Below are positions 9,079 to 16,481 of a stretch of DNA of 64,000 nucleotides, one piece after another. This stretch comes from Arthrobacter sp. ISL-95. Its GTDB lineage: Bacteria > Actinomycetota > Actinomycetes > Actinomycetales > Micrococcaceae. Position 1 is the first letter of the stretch. Each line of letters begins with the position of its first letter. The notes under the pieces were generated by a model. That model searched no databases. It worked only from the letters and a program-made list of their open reading frames with translations, and had not been told where the DNA came from. The position numbers and the translations under genes are program-made. The stretch lies in assembly GCF_018613695.1 (NCBI RefSeq), contig NZ_JAGGPR010000003.1, positions 582,372 to 646,371 on the forward strand, read 5' to 3'.

Positions 9079-9092
9079 GATGTCTGACAACC
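9078..9092. promoter_or_regulatory. Candidate autoregulatory GntR operator
   Basis: AGATGTCTGACAACC shares the left arm and the TGTCTGACA core with the perfect dyad at 8186-8200. It lies about 60 bases upstream of the GntR gene and overlaps the end of the hydrolase gene, as expected for autoregulation. Confidence 0.55.
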
Positions 9093-9098
9093 ACCCGT

Positions 9099-9117
9099 CC
9101 CGCGGGAAATCCGCGGG
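9099..9117. terminator. Short GC hairpin between hydrolase and GntR gene
   Basis: CCCGCGG / CCGCGGG, a 7-bp stem with a 5-base loop and no following T-run. It could be a weak terminator for the hydrolase or a leader structure for the regulator. Confidence 0.35.
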
Positions 9118-9153
9118 GGGCCGGGCGGTCTGAAGTACAGGAAATGGGGATAC

Positions 9154-9855
9154 ATGGCACGCAAGTCGCTGGTGGGCGTCGTGGCCGATGAACTGCTGGA
9201 CCGGATCATCGCGGGCGAGTTTCCGCCCGGCACAGTGGTACCCGGCGAGCTGGAGCTCAGCGCCAAGCACGAGGTCAGCCGCATGACAGTGCGCGAGGCC
9301 ATGAAAACCCTTGAGGCGCAGCGAATCCTGAGCGTCGAACGCGGACGCGGAACCTTCGTCAATCCCCTCAATCGGTGGGCGTCGCTGGAAGCCGTATTGC
9401 GCGCGGCCTCAGAGGGAACCAAGGACGCAGCTGCCGCGATCCAGTTGATCGAACTCCGCCGCATGCTTGAAACCGGGGCATGTGAACTGGCTGCCGAGCG
9501 CATCTCGGATGATGAGCTCGCGACGCTCAAAGAGCACGTCGAGAAGATGCAGGCCGCCCACGAAGTCAACGATCTCGCTGCCTTCGTGGAAGCGGACCTC
9601 GGCTTCCACGATGTGATTCTCCACGCCTCCGGCAACGTGTTCGTCGCAGTGCTTTTCGAACCGCTTCACCGGGTCCTGGAGGCCCGACGCACCGAGACTT
9701 CGGCTTTCCCTGAGATCCAGGAACACGCGATCGGCCATCACCGGAAGATCGCGGCCGCTTTGGAATCGCGCAATCCCAACGAATCACGCCTCGCCATGGA
9801 TGCTCACATGCAGCAGACGCTGGACGACCTGAAGACGTACGTGCTGGAGGCCTAG
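9154..9855 (+). CDS. GntR-family regulator, FadR subfamily (FCD domain)
   Basis: 233 residues: an N-terminal winged helix (about 5-75, with VSRMTVREAMKTLE as recognition helix and ERGRGTF as wing) followed by an all-helical FCD effector domain. The FCD Asp and His metal/ligand residues are visible in LGFHDVILHASGN and EHAIGHHRKI. The ribosome site AGGAAATGGGG lies just upstream. FCD regulators bind organic acids and repress catabolic operons. The matching dyads at 8186 and 9078 make this the likely repressor of the tetronate operon, the hydrolase and itself. The ligand is probably the imported sugar acid or a pathway intermediate. Confidence 0.9.
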   Translation: MARKSLVGVVADELLDRIIAGEFPPGTVVPGELELSAKHEVSRMTVREAMKTLEAQRILSVERGRGTFVNPLNRWASLEAVLRAASEGTKDAAAAIQLIELRRMLETGACELAAERISDDELATLKEHVEKMQAAHEVNDLAAFVEADLGFHDVILHASGNVFVAVLFEPLHRVLEARRTETSAFPEIQEHAIGHHRKIAAALESRNPNESRLAMDAHMQQTLDDLKTYVLEA

Positions 9856-9871
9856 TTAGCGGCGCAGGCGC

Positions 9872-9971
9872 CTTAATTGTTGGACCCGGATAATTTAAAT
9901 CCTGCACGGGCCGGATCTAGCAAAATCATTGATTTCTAGGGGATAATCGGACCATGCTCTTAATTGTTGGA
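9872..9971. repeat. Two 13-bp direct repeats upstream of the Fic gene
   Basis: CTTAATTGTTGGA occurs at 9872-9884 and again at 9959-9971, 87 bases apart, in the AT-rich gap between the GntR and Fic genes. The second copy ends 23 bases before the GTG start. Exact repetition in an otherwise high-GC region suggests regulator-binding sites or a short duplication. Confidence 0.6.
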
Positions 9972-9994
9972 AACCTCTCTAGAAAATTCTCCCC

Positions 9995-11143
9995 GTGAAC
10001 CCACTCGATTTTCCCGAGTTCCCCTTTAGCTCTCCACTGGCGAAAGCCATCATCGACCTTGAACGGGTTCGCGCAGATTTAGGTGAAGGAACCACCGCTC
10101 CCGAGGTCTTCACGCAGTTGCGAACACTCTTTCAACTGCTGTCGAGCATCATGAGCGCACGCATCGAAGGCAATCGCACGTCAATTGTGGATGCTGTTGC
10201 AGGCGTTCAGCTCGCGGACCGAGCCGACATCAAGCGGGACGACGGTGTTCAAGAGATCGTCCAGCTCCAAGAAGCAACGGCTTTCGTCGACTCCGCCGTC
10301 GGCCGGGGGACGATACTGACGCACGGGTTTGTCCGGGAGCTGCACCGCATCTCCGTGGCCGGTTTGGAACGCGAAGGGGACCGCACACCTGGCGCCTACA
10401 GGCTCGCCGATGTCACCATCAGCGGCTCATCGCACCGGCCACCCTCGCCAGGGAGCGTGCACGGAGACATGACGGCACTCCTCGACTTCATCAATGCGGA
10501 CGTAGATCAAAACTACGAGCTCCTCAAGATTGCGCTCGCCCACCATCGGTTCGTCTGGATTCATCCTTTCGGCAATGGCAACGGTCGCGTCGGGAGACTC
10601 ATGACTTACGCCGCCATGCGGCGGCAAGGGTTCTCCGACACCGCCGGATACCGGGCGCTGAACCCAACGGCCGTATTTGGGGAGAACCGCGCCCTCTATT
10701 ACGAACGACTCGAAGACGCCGACTCCCTCGAACCCGAGTCCCTGATTCGCTGGTCGACGTATGTCCTCGAAGGACTACTGACAGACCTCAGAAGGTTGGC
10801 GAAACTCGGTGACAAGGACTTCGTTACGGAAGGTCTGTTGGTTCCCGCAATCGCAAGAGGCCTCGCCTCGTCGCGCTTCACGGCGGACGAAGCCCTGGCC
10901 TTGACCATCATCGCGCGCAAAGTTGATGTGAAGGCCGCAGACCTTAGTTCAGCATTCGCAGGTTCAGCTGCGACACGAAGCCAAGACATTCGAAAGCTCC
11001 TGGACCGCGGCGTCATTGAACCGATCGCCAAGGGGAAGAGATCCTACCGGCTTCGGCTGGCCCCGAGTGAACTAACGCCACTTCTGGTTCGGGAATTGGA
11101 TCAATTGGGATTCCTGCCCCGCATTCTGCGCGATTCAGAATAG
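9995..11143 (+). CDS. Fic-domain protein with N-terminal inhibitory helix (class II)
   Basis: 382 residues. The Fic catalytic motif HPFGNGNGRVGR is complete at 190-201. The self-inhibitory motif S/T-x3-E-G is present as SARIEG (54-59), which marks a class II enzyme whose Glu58 blocks the ATP site. The C-terminal 90 residues read as a winged-helix domain (LSSAFAGSAATRSQDIRKLLDRGVI). Active Fic proteins AMPylate (or de-AMPylate) protein targets. No separate antitoxin gene lies next to it, consistent with built-in inhibition. The start is GTG at 9995; no strong Shine-Dalgarno is seen. Local base composition upstream is AT-richer than the neighbours, a possible sign of transfer. Confidence 0.9.
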   Translation: MNPLDFPEFPFSSPLAKAIIDLERVRADLGEGTTAPEVFTQLRTLFQLLSSIMSARIEGNRTSIVDAVAGVQLADRADIKRDDGVQEIVQLQEATAFVDSAVGRGTILTHGFVRELHRISVAGLEREGDRTPGAYRLADVTISGSSHRPPSPGSVHGDMTALLDFINADVDQNYELLKIALAHHRFVWIHPFGNGNGRVGRLMTYAAMRRQGFSDTAGYRALNPTAVFGENRALYYERLEDADSLEPESLIRWSTYVLEGLLTDLRRLAKLGDKDFVTEGLLVPAIARGLASSRFTADEALALTIIARKVDVKAADLSSAFAGSAATRSQDIRKLLDRGVIEPIAKGKRSYRLRLAPSELTPLLVRELDQLGFLPRILRDSE

Positions 11144-11157
11144 TCTCCGCCCCCTAC

Positions 11158-12126
11158 CTAGCGGCGCAGGCTCTCGCTGGGCAGCTCCCCGAAAGCCTTC
11201 ACATAGAGCGCAGAGAAGCGCCCTTGGTGCGTGAAGCCGCATAGCTCAGCCACCGCCGTGGCGCTCTGCTCGCGGGGGCTCGCTTCGAGAAGCATTTCCC
11301 GGGCACGGTCCAGCCGGATACTGCGTAATAACTCCGACGGCGTCGCTCCGGTTTCCGCCCGAAGGGCCGTTTGCAGTGTTCGGACCGAGACACCCAAACA
11401 CTCGGCGATGTCCGGCACGGTGAGCTCTTCAAAAGCATGCCGTTCCAACAGCTCCCTGCATTCGCGGACCAAGCGGCTTTCGGATTCCATATCCCGGGTC
11501 TCATCGCCGGGCAACTCCATAGCCATCAGCAAGCGTGACACCATGCCATCCGCCAGCAAGCCCTGAACGAACACGGGAGCAGTGGAAAGCGGTTGGCTGA
11601 TCATGTCGTCATGAAGCTCGACGACGGACCTCAAGAACGCGCGGCCGGCGGCACCTGAAAGGTCCATACCGTAGCCCAAGTCCACAGCGTTGCTGCCGTA
11701 CAACTGCCCGGCTACCCTCTCCAGCGCAGAGCGCCTTACGTAGACAATCAGATGCGGGCTACCGCTGTCCCAGCTCATGGAAAATGGACGGTCGATGGGC
11801 GGAACAGTAGCCATGCGGGGACTGGATTCCACGGTGCGGGCGCCCACCTGCATGGAAGCGTGCCCGGCCAGCGGGATCTGCACAAGGTGGAAGTCCTGCA
11901 GGCCTTCGGGTTCGATCCGAACGTCAGCCCCGTAGTCCAGGAACTCGATTCCAACATCGCCGCGGTGGAGTGAACGTAGCTTCATGTCCATCAAGGATGC
12001 ACGCGTCCGCGGGGCGAGCTCATGGCTGCAGAACAATTCCGCGATCTTGGCATGTGCCTCGTCCACATCCGTTGTGGCCATTGTTGGCTGCCCCCGCAAA
12101 ACATCACGGGCAAGAATTCTGACCAT
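11158..12126 (-). CDS. AraC-family regulator of the divergent indole-type cluster
   Basis: 322 residues: an N-terminal AraC-binding-like cupin domain (about 20-200) and a C-terminal double HTH (about 215-320) with SVRTLQTALRAETGATPSELLRS and the second helix pair ending FGELPSESLRR. An ATG at 12126 with AGGTGG just upstream is used; a second in-frame ATG at residue 16 is possible. It is transcribed away from the oxygenase cluster across a 460-bp region that carries two copies of a 95-bp promoter block. AraC regulators of this architecture (for example IifR in Acinetobacter) activate indole or aromatic oxidation genes, so it is the probable activator here. Confidence 0.87.
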   Translation of the reverse strand: MVRILARDVLRGQPTMATTDVDEAHAKIAELFCSHELAPRTRASLMDMKLRSLHRGDVGIEFLDYGADVRIEPEGLQDFHLVQIPLAGHASMQVGARTVESSPRMATVPPIDRPFSMSWDSGSPHLIVYVRRSALERVAGQLYGSNAVDLGYGMDLSGAAGRAFLRSVVELHDDMISQPLSTAPVFVQGLLADGMVSRLLMAMELPGDETRDMESESRLVRECRELLERHAFEELTVPDIAECLGVSVRTLQTALRAETGATPSELLRSIRLDRAREMLLEASPREQSATAVAELCGFTHQGRFSALYVKAFGELPSESLRR

Positions 12127-12193
12127 CCGCCACCTACTTCACGGGTATTTGCAGTCCACATAACAAACGGTATTTTGCAGCTTTTCGCCTTTC

Positions 12194-12288
12194 GGATGAT
12201 CCCCGCGCCAAGTGGATATTCCGGAGTGCAGCGGCTCTCTAGAGTCGCTTTTAAGACAAGTATGACGCAGCTCACAGAACCATAACAG
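12194..12288 (+). repeat. Promoter block, copy 1 (drives 49-codon ORF)
   Basis: This 95-bp segment aligns without gaps to 12465-12559, by my count 73 of 95 identical. The best-kept parts are the 28-base left end containing CCAAGTGGATATTCC (12208-12222), the CTAGAGTCGCTT block (12239-12250), and GACAA-TATGACGCA (12255-12269) where TATGAC is a plausible -10. The left end sits where an AraC-type activator would bind. The block ends about 25 bases upstream of a GTG start with a good ribosome site. Confidence 0.75.
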
Positions 12289-12311
12289 TCGTGGAAGCGA
12301 GGTGAGGACAA

Positions 12312-12461
12312 GTGAAGAACATCAAGGTTGTACACGACCGCCGGGACGAATGGGACCGGAGTCACTTCGAACTCTGGGCGGCGGAGCTGCAGGCCAGGGA
12401 AACCCGACTCACTTCCGCGGCTTGGGTTGGTTGGCATGAAGAAGAGGAAGACCCTGCGTAA
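12312..12461 (+). CDS. 49-residue small protein, unknown
   Basis: GTG start with GGTGAGGA four bases upstream, 49 codons, then TAA. The product begins MKNIKVVHDRRDEWDRSHFE, is charged throughout, has five tryptophans and ends in an acidic EEEEDPA tail. There is no signal peptide or membrane span. Its frame lies exactly between two copies of the same promoter block, so it appears to be a real gene co-regulated with the oxygenase operon downstream. I do not recognise a family. It could be a small accessory or ligand-binding protein, or a leader peptide. It is short enough to be missed by routine gene calling. Confidence 0.55.
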   Translation: MKNIKVVHDRRDEWDRSHFELWAAELQARETRLTSAAWVGWHEEEEDPA

Positions 12462-12464
12462 TTT

Positions 12465-12559
12465 GGATGATCCTCGCGCCAAGTGGATATTCCCACCGGC
12501 AGCCCCTGCCTAGAGTCGCTTACAGGACAAATATGACGCACGTCATATCTTCGTAACAG
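12465..12559 (+). repeat. Promoter block, copy 2 (drives SDR-led operon)
   Basis: Second copy of the block at 12194-12288. CCAAGTGGATATTCC is at 12479-12493 and the candidate -10 TATGAC at 12532-12537. This copy additionally forms a dyad ATATGACG-CA-CGTCATAT (12531-12548) not kept in copy 1. It ends 29 bases before the SDR start. Confidence 0.75.
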
Positions 12560-12588
12560 CATCATCTCCACGCGAAAGGGTTCGGCAC

Positions 12589-13377
12589 ATGTCAGCACTC
12601 AAGGGCAGGACAGCAATTGTTACCGGTGGAGCCACCAAGGTGGGGCAAGGCGTGGTCACCGCCTTGCGGGACGCCGGGGCCACGGTGGTGGTTGCTGATA
12701 TAGACCCCAACGGCGCCTCACTCACCGCCGGGCTGGGCGAAGGGATCACCTACTCCCACGCTGACATCACTGACGATGCTGCCGTGAACCAACTGGTCAG
12801 CGAGACCGCAGCCCGGTACGGCAGCCTGGACATCCTGGTTAACCTCGCATGCACCTACAAGGATGACGGCGCGGCCTCCGGACGCGCCGACTGGCTCGAC
12901 GCACTCAACGTCAACCTCGTCAGCGCCGTGGTGGCAAGCAACGCGGCCCGCCCCTACCTCAAGGTTTCGGGGCACGGAGCCATCATCAACTTCACCTCCA
13001 TTTCCAGCTCGGTGGCACAAACCGGACGATGGCTTTACCCCGCCAGCAAAGCAGCTCTGGTCCAGGTCACCCGCAGCATGGCCGTGGACTTCGCACCGGA
13101 CGGCATCCGGGTTAACTCGGTCAGCCCGGGCTGGGTGTGGAGCAACATCATGGACTCCCTCAGCAACGGGAACCTTGAGAAGACAGATTCCGTGGCTGCA
13201 CCGTTCCACGCACTCAAGCGCGTCGGCCGCCCTCACGAGGTGGGTGACGTCGTCGCGTTCCTCGCCGGCGATCAGGCAAGTTTCGTGACCGGCGCTGATT
13301 GGGCCGTCGACGGCGGTTACTCCGCCTTGGGGCCGGAACGCGCCGAAGAAACCATCCCCCTCCTCGCCGCCAACTGA
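12589..13377 (+). CDS. Short-chain dehydrogenase/reductase, first enzyme of putative indole operon
   Basis: 262 residues, classical SDR: the nucleotide motif TGGATKVGQG (12-21), catalytic Ser at about 138-140, and Tyr150/Lys154 in YPASK. The usual NNAG is replaced by NLAC (85-88), a variant that may reflect an unusual substrate. The GAAAGGG ribosome site lies before the ATG. In the characterised iif indole cluster an SDR (IifB) oxidises indole dihydrodiol to 3-hydroxyindolin-2-one. The position here between an AraC gene and StyA-type oxygenases suggests the same kind of step. The substrate is not shown by sequence alone. Confidence 0.85.
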   Translation: MSALKGRTAIVTGGATKVGQGVVTALRDAGATVVVADIDPNGASLTAGLGEGITYSHADITDDAAVNQLVSETAARYGSLDILVNLACTYKDDGAASGRADWLDALNVNLVSAVVASNAARPYLKVSGHGAIINFTSISSSVAQTGRWLYPASKAALVQVTRSMAVDFAPDGIRVNSVSPGWVWSNIMDSLSNGNLEKTDSVAAPFHALKRVGRPHEVGDVVAFLAGDQASFVTGADWAVDGGYSALGPERAEETIPLLAAN

Positions 13378-13429
13378 CAAGCGCAACCAGACCCAGACTG
13401 CAAACAGACCAAGAGAAAAGGGCAACACC

Positions 13430-14671
13430 ATGACGCAACGCCACATCACCATCGTCGGCGCCGGCCAGTCCGGACTGCAACTCGGCATCGGCCTGCTCGA
13501 CGCCGGCTACCAGGTCACCACCATCTCCAATCGCACACCGCAGGAAATCCAGGAAGGCAAAGTAGCCTCCAGCCAGTGCATCTTCCATAACGCGCTGGAG
13601 CACGAGCGCGCCCTCGGGCTGAATTTCTGGCCGGACGCGCCCACCGTGGACGGTATTTCCTTCACCATCCCCCACCCCGAGCTGCCGGGCGAGAAGGCCA
13701 TCAGCTGGGCTTCCCGCCTGGACAACCACGCCAAGTCCATCGATCAGCGGGTGAAGTTCCCCAAGTTCATGGAGGAGTTCACCGCGCGGGGCGGCGAGCT
13801 GGTGTTCGAAGATGCCAGCGTAGCTGAGCTGGAGAAATACACGCAGAACTCGGATCTGGTGATTGTGGCGGCCGGCAAGGGTGAGATCGCCCAACTGTTC
13901 ACCCGCGACGCCGACCGCAGCACCTACGATGCACCGCAGCGCGCACTGGCCCTGACCTATGTGAAGGGCCTGAGGCCGCGTGAAGAGTACTCCGCGGTCT
14001 CGTTCAATCTCATCCCCGGTGTTGGCGAATACTTCGTCTTCCCGGCACTGACTACGTCCGGCCCTTGCGAAATCATGGTCTTCGAAGGAGTTCCGGGTGG
14101 CCCCATGGACACGTGGAAGGGCCTGTCCCCCGAGGAACACCTGGAGAACTCCAAAAACATCCTCAGTATGTTCCTGCCGTGGGAAGCCGAGCGTGCCACG
14201 GATGTGGAACTGACCGATCCCAACGGCGTGCTTCAGGGTCGCTTCGCTCCTACCGTCCGCCACCCGATCGCTACGCTGCCCAGCGGCAGGCAAGTACTGG
14301 GCCTGGCCGACGTCGTGGTGTTGAACGATCCCATCACCGGGCAGGGTTCAAACAACGCCAGCAAGTGCGCGGCGTCGTATCTGGCCAGCATCATCCAGCA
14401 CGGATCCGGCGTCTTCGATGCAGGCTTCATGCAGGCTACGTTTGAGCGCTATTGGGATTATGCGCAGCACGTTGCACACTGGACAAATGCCCTCTTGGCT
14501 CCGCCTCCGCCCCACGTCCTGGAGCTCCTGGGCGCTGCGAACAACGAGCCGGACATCGCGCACCGATTCGCCAATGGTTTCAACCACCCGCCGGAATTCC
14601 AGAACTGGTTCATGTACCCGGACAAAGCTGCTGACTACTTGGCCGGCCTCTCCGCCGCCAAGGTTTCTTAG
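13430..14671 (+). CDS. styA1: StyA-type FAD-dependent monooxygenase (styrene/indole monooxygenase family)
   Basis: 413 residues, group E flavoprotein monooxygenase. N-terminal FAD motif GAGQSGLQLG (about 9-18), internal DLVIVAAGKGEIAQLF, and the C-terminal family signature LNDPITGQGSNNASK. There is no reductase domain, so it uses reduced FAD supplied by a partner. These enzymes epoxidise styrene or the 2,3-bond of indole. It lies 52 bases after the SDR and 27 bases before a StyA2B fusion, the pairing known from Rhodococcus and other actinobacteria, where the fusion mainly supplies reduced FAD to StyA1. No styrene-oxide isomerase or phenylacetaldehyde dehydrogenase is nearby, which favours indole as substrate. 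Confidence 0.85.
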   Translation: MTQRHITIVGAGQSGLQLGIGLLDAGYQVTTISNRTPQEIQEGKVASSQCIFHNALEHERALGLNFWPDAPTVDGISFTIPHPELPGEKAISWASRLDNHAKSIDQRVKFPKFMEEFTARGGELVFEDASVAELEKYTQNSDLVIVAAGKGEIAQLFTRDADRSTYDAPQRALALTYVKGLRPREEYSAVSFNLIPGVGEYFVFPALTTSGPCEIMVFEGVPGGPMDTWKGLSPEEHLENSKNILSMFLPWEAERATDVELTDPNGVLQGRFAPTVRHPIATLPSGRQVLGLADVVVLNDPITGQGSNNASKCAASYLASIIQHGSGVFDAGFMQATFERYWDYAQHVAHWTNALLAPPPPHVLELLGAANNEPDIAHRFANGFNHPPEFQNWFMYPDKAADYLAGLSAAKVS

Positions 14672-14698
14672 CACAGCCCTGCTAATAAGGAATCCTTT

Positions 14699-16438
14699 AT
14701 GCGCAAGATAGCAATTATTGGTGCCGGCGAATCCGGCGCCCAACTGGCCCTTGGCCTCCAACGGGACGGCTTCGCTGTGACGCTCCTGTCCGACCGCTCC
14801 GCAGCCCAGATCCGCACCGGCAAGGTCATGTCCAGCCAGTGCATGTTCTCCACTGCCCTGGACGCTGAAGCCCAGATGGGGACGGCCCTCACCGGGTTCT
14901 ACGAGTCGGGTTCCGTCCCGGGCATCACTTCAATCCGGCTGCGCGTGGATGCTGAAAACCCCATCGAGTGGGAAGCCCCCTTGGATGGCCCCGCCCACTC
15001 CATCGATCAGCGCATCAAGAGCGCCCTGTGGATCGAGACGTTCGTGGCCGCCGGGGGTGACTTCCGCATTGAGAAGGTCACCCCGAGGATGCTCGAAGAA
15101 CTCGCCCATGATTACGAGCTGGTTATTGTCAGCACCGGCAAGGGAGAGATCGGCCGGATCTTTCCCCGCGACAAGACGAAGTCGCCCTTCGACCGTCCGC
15201 AGCGGGTGCTGGCCCTGAACTACGTCAAGCACGACGGCGGCGCTTCCGCCAGTACCTCCACCAGCGGCGACGCCATCCGCATGTCCATGGTCCCCGGCGT
15301 CGGGGAGTTCTTTACCTTCCCCGGCCTAACCGTCTCCGGGCCCTGCCGCATGATGGTGTTCGAAGGCGTGGTGGGCGGCCCCATGGACCGCTGGACCGAC
15401 GTCGGGACCCCGCAAGAGCAGCTCGAACGTTCGTTGGAGATCCTTCGCGAGCATTTTCCGCACGAGGCTGAGAACTTCGCCGGGGCGGAACTGACGGACG
15501 ACGGCGCCACGCTCCTGGGGCGCATCACTCCAACGGTGAGGTCCGCCGTCGGGGAGCTCGGCAACGGGAAGCTGGTGTTCGGACTCGGGGACGCAGTGGT
15601 CCTCAACGATCCCCTCACCGGGCAGGGGTCCAACAACGCGACACTGGCCGCCAAATACTACCTTGACGCGATCGTTCGCCGCGGCCAGCAACCATTTGAC
15701 CGCACATGGATGGAGCGGACATTCGATGAGTTCTGGCGCGGCTGGGGGCAATGGGCAGTGGAGTGGACCAACGATCTCCTGAAGCCGCGCAGGGATCACC
15801 AAAAGACGCTGCTGAGCGAGGCCGCGGACCATCCGGCACTGGCGGCAAGCATTGTGAGCGGTTTTGATGATCCGCGGACGTCGTACCCATGGTGGTTTGA
15901 CTCCGCTGCTGCCGCCGACTTCATGCAGGCCAGGAAAGAAGAGGACACGTCGGTTTTCGATGTCCGTGATTTCCGGAGCGCCTTGGGGCAATTCGCCACC
16001 GGCGTCACCGTGGTGACCACCGTCGCGGCGGACGGCCGCAAGGTGGGTATGACCGCCAATTCGTTCACCTCGGTTTCCATGGAGCCGCCGCTGGTGCTCT
16101 GGTGTCCCAGCAAACGGGCGCCCAGCCTGGGCGATTTCGAGGACGCAACGCACTTTGCCATCAACATCCTTGCCAGCGACCAGCACGTCCTGTCCCGCCA
16201 ATTCGCAACACCTGCAACGGACAAGTTTGTGGGCGCGGACACCACCGAGGGCATCGCCGGTGTTCCACTGCTGAACGGCGCCGTGGCAACCTTCCAGTGC
16301 CGCACCGTTTCGCGACATGACGCCGGGGACCACGTCATTTACGTGGGTGAGGTGGAAAGCTACAAGCACGACGGCGGCGCTCCCCTGGTGTTCCACGGCG
16401 GCAAGTACCACGCCACCGCCAGCCATCCGGATTTCTAA
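14699..16438 (+). CDS. styA2B: StyA2B fusion: StyA-type monooxygenase joined to StyB-type flavin reductase
   Basis: 579 residues. Residues 1 to about 415 are a complete StyA-like monooxygenase (GAGESGAQLA at the start and LNDPLTGQGSNNATL). From about residue 419 (VFDVRDFRSALGQF) to the end is a roughly 160-residue flavin reductase of the StyB/HpaC type with GVTVVTTVAADG and MTANSFTSVSMEPP. The fusion uses NADH to reduce FAD for itself and, by analogy to StyA1/StyA2B pairs, for the upstream monooxygenase. It lies 27 bases after styA1 and 43 bases before the next gene. The two StyA domains are clear paralogues, presumably from tandem duplication followed by fusion. Confidence 0.9.
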   Translation: MRKIAIIGAGESGAQLALGLQRDGFAVTLLSDRSAAQIRTGKVMSSQCMFSTALDAEAQMGTALTGFYESGSVPGITSIRLRVDAENPIEWEAPLDGPAHSIDQRIKSALWIETFVAAGGDFRIEKVTPRMLEELAHDYELVIVSTGKGEIGRIFPRDKTKSPFDRPQRVLALNYVKHDGGASASTSTSGDAIRMSMVPGVGEFFTFPGLTVSGPCRMMVFEGVVGGPMDRWTDVGTPQEQLERSLEILREHFPHEAENFAGAELTDDGATLLGRITPTVRSAVGELGNGKLVFGLGDAVVLNDPLTGQGSNNATLAAKYYLDAIVRRGQQPFDRTWMERTFDEFWRGWGQWAVEWTNDLLKPRRDHQKTLLSEAADHPALAASIVSGFDDPRTSYPWWFDSAAAADFMQARKEEDTSVFDVRDFRSALGQFATGVTVVTTVAADGRKVGMTANSFTSVSMEPPLVLWCPSKRAPSLGDFEDATHFAINILASDQHVLSRQFATPATDKFVGADTTEGIAGVPLLNGAVATFQCRTVSRHDAGDHVIYVGEVESYKHDGGAPLVFHGGKYHATASHPDF

Positions 16439-16481
16439 GCACACCCTCGTGACCAGGCACACCCTACTGAAAGGTGCGGAT

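Noticed and set aside
13430..16438. Styrene catabolic operon
   Set aside because: StyA-type genes are present but styrene-oxide isomerase, phenylacetaldehyde dehydrogenase and a StyS/StyR pair are all missing, while isatin-type genes follow.
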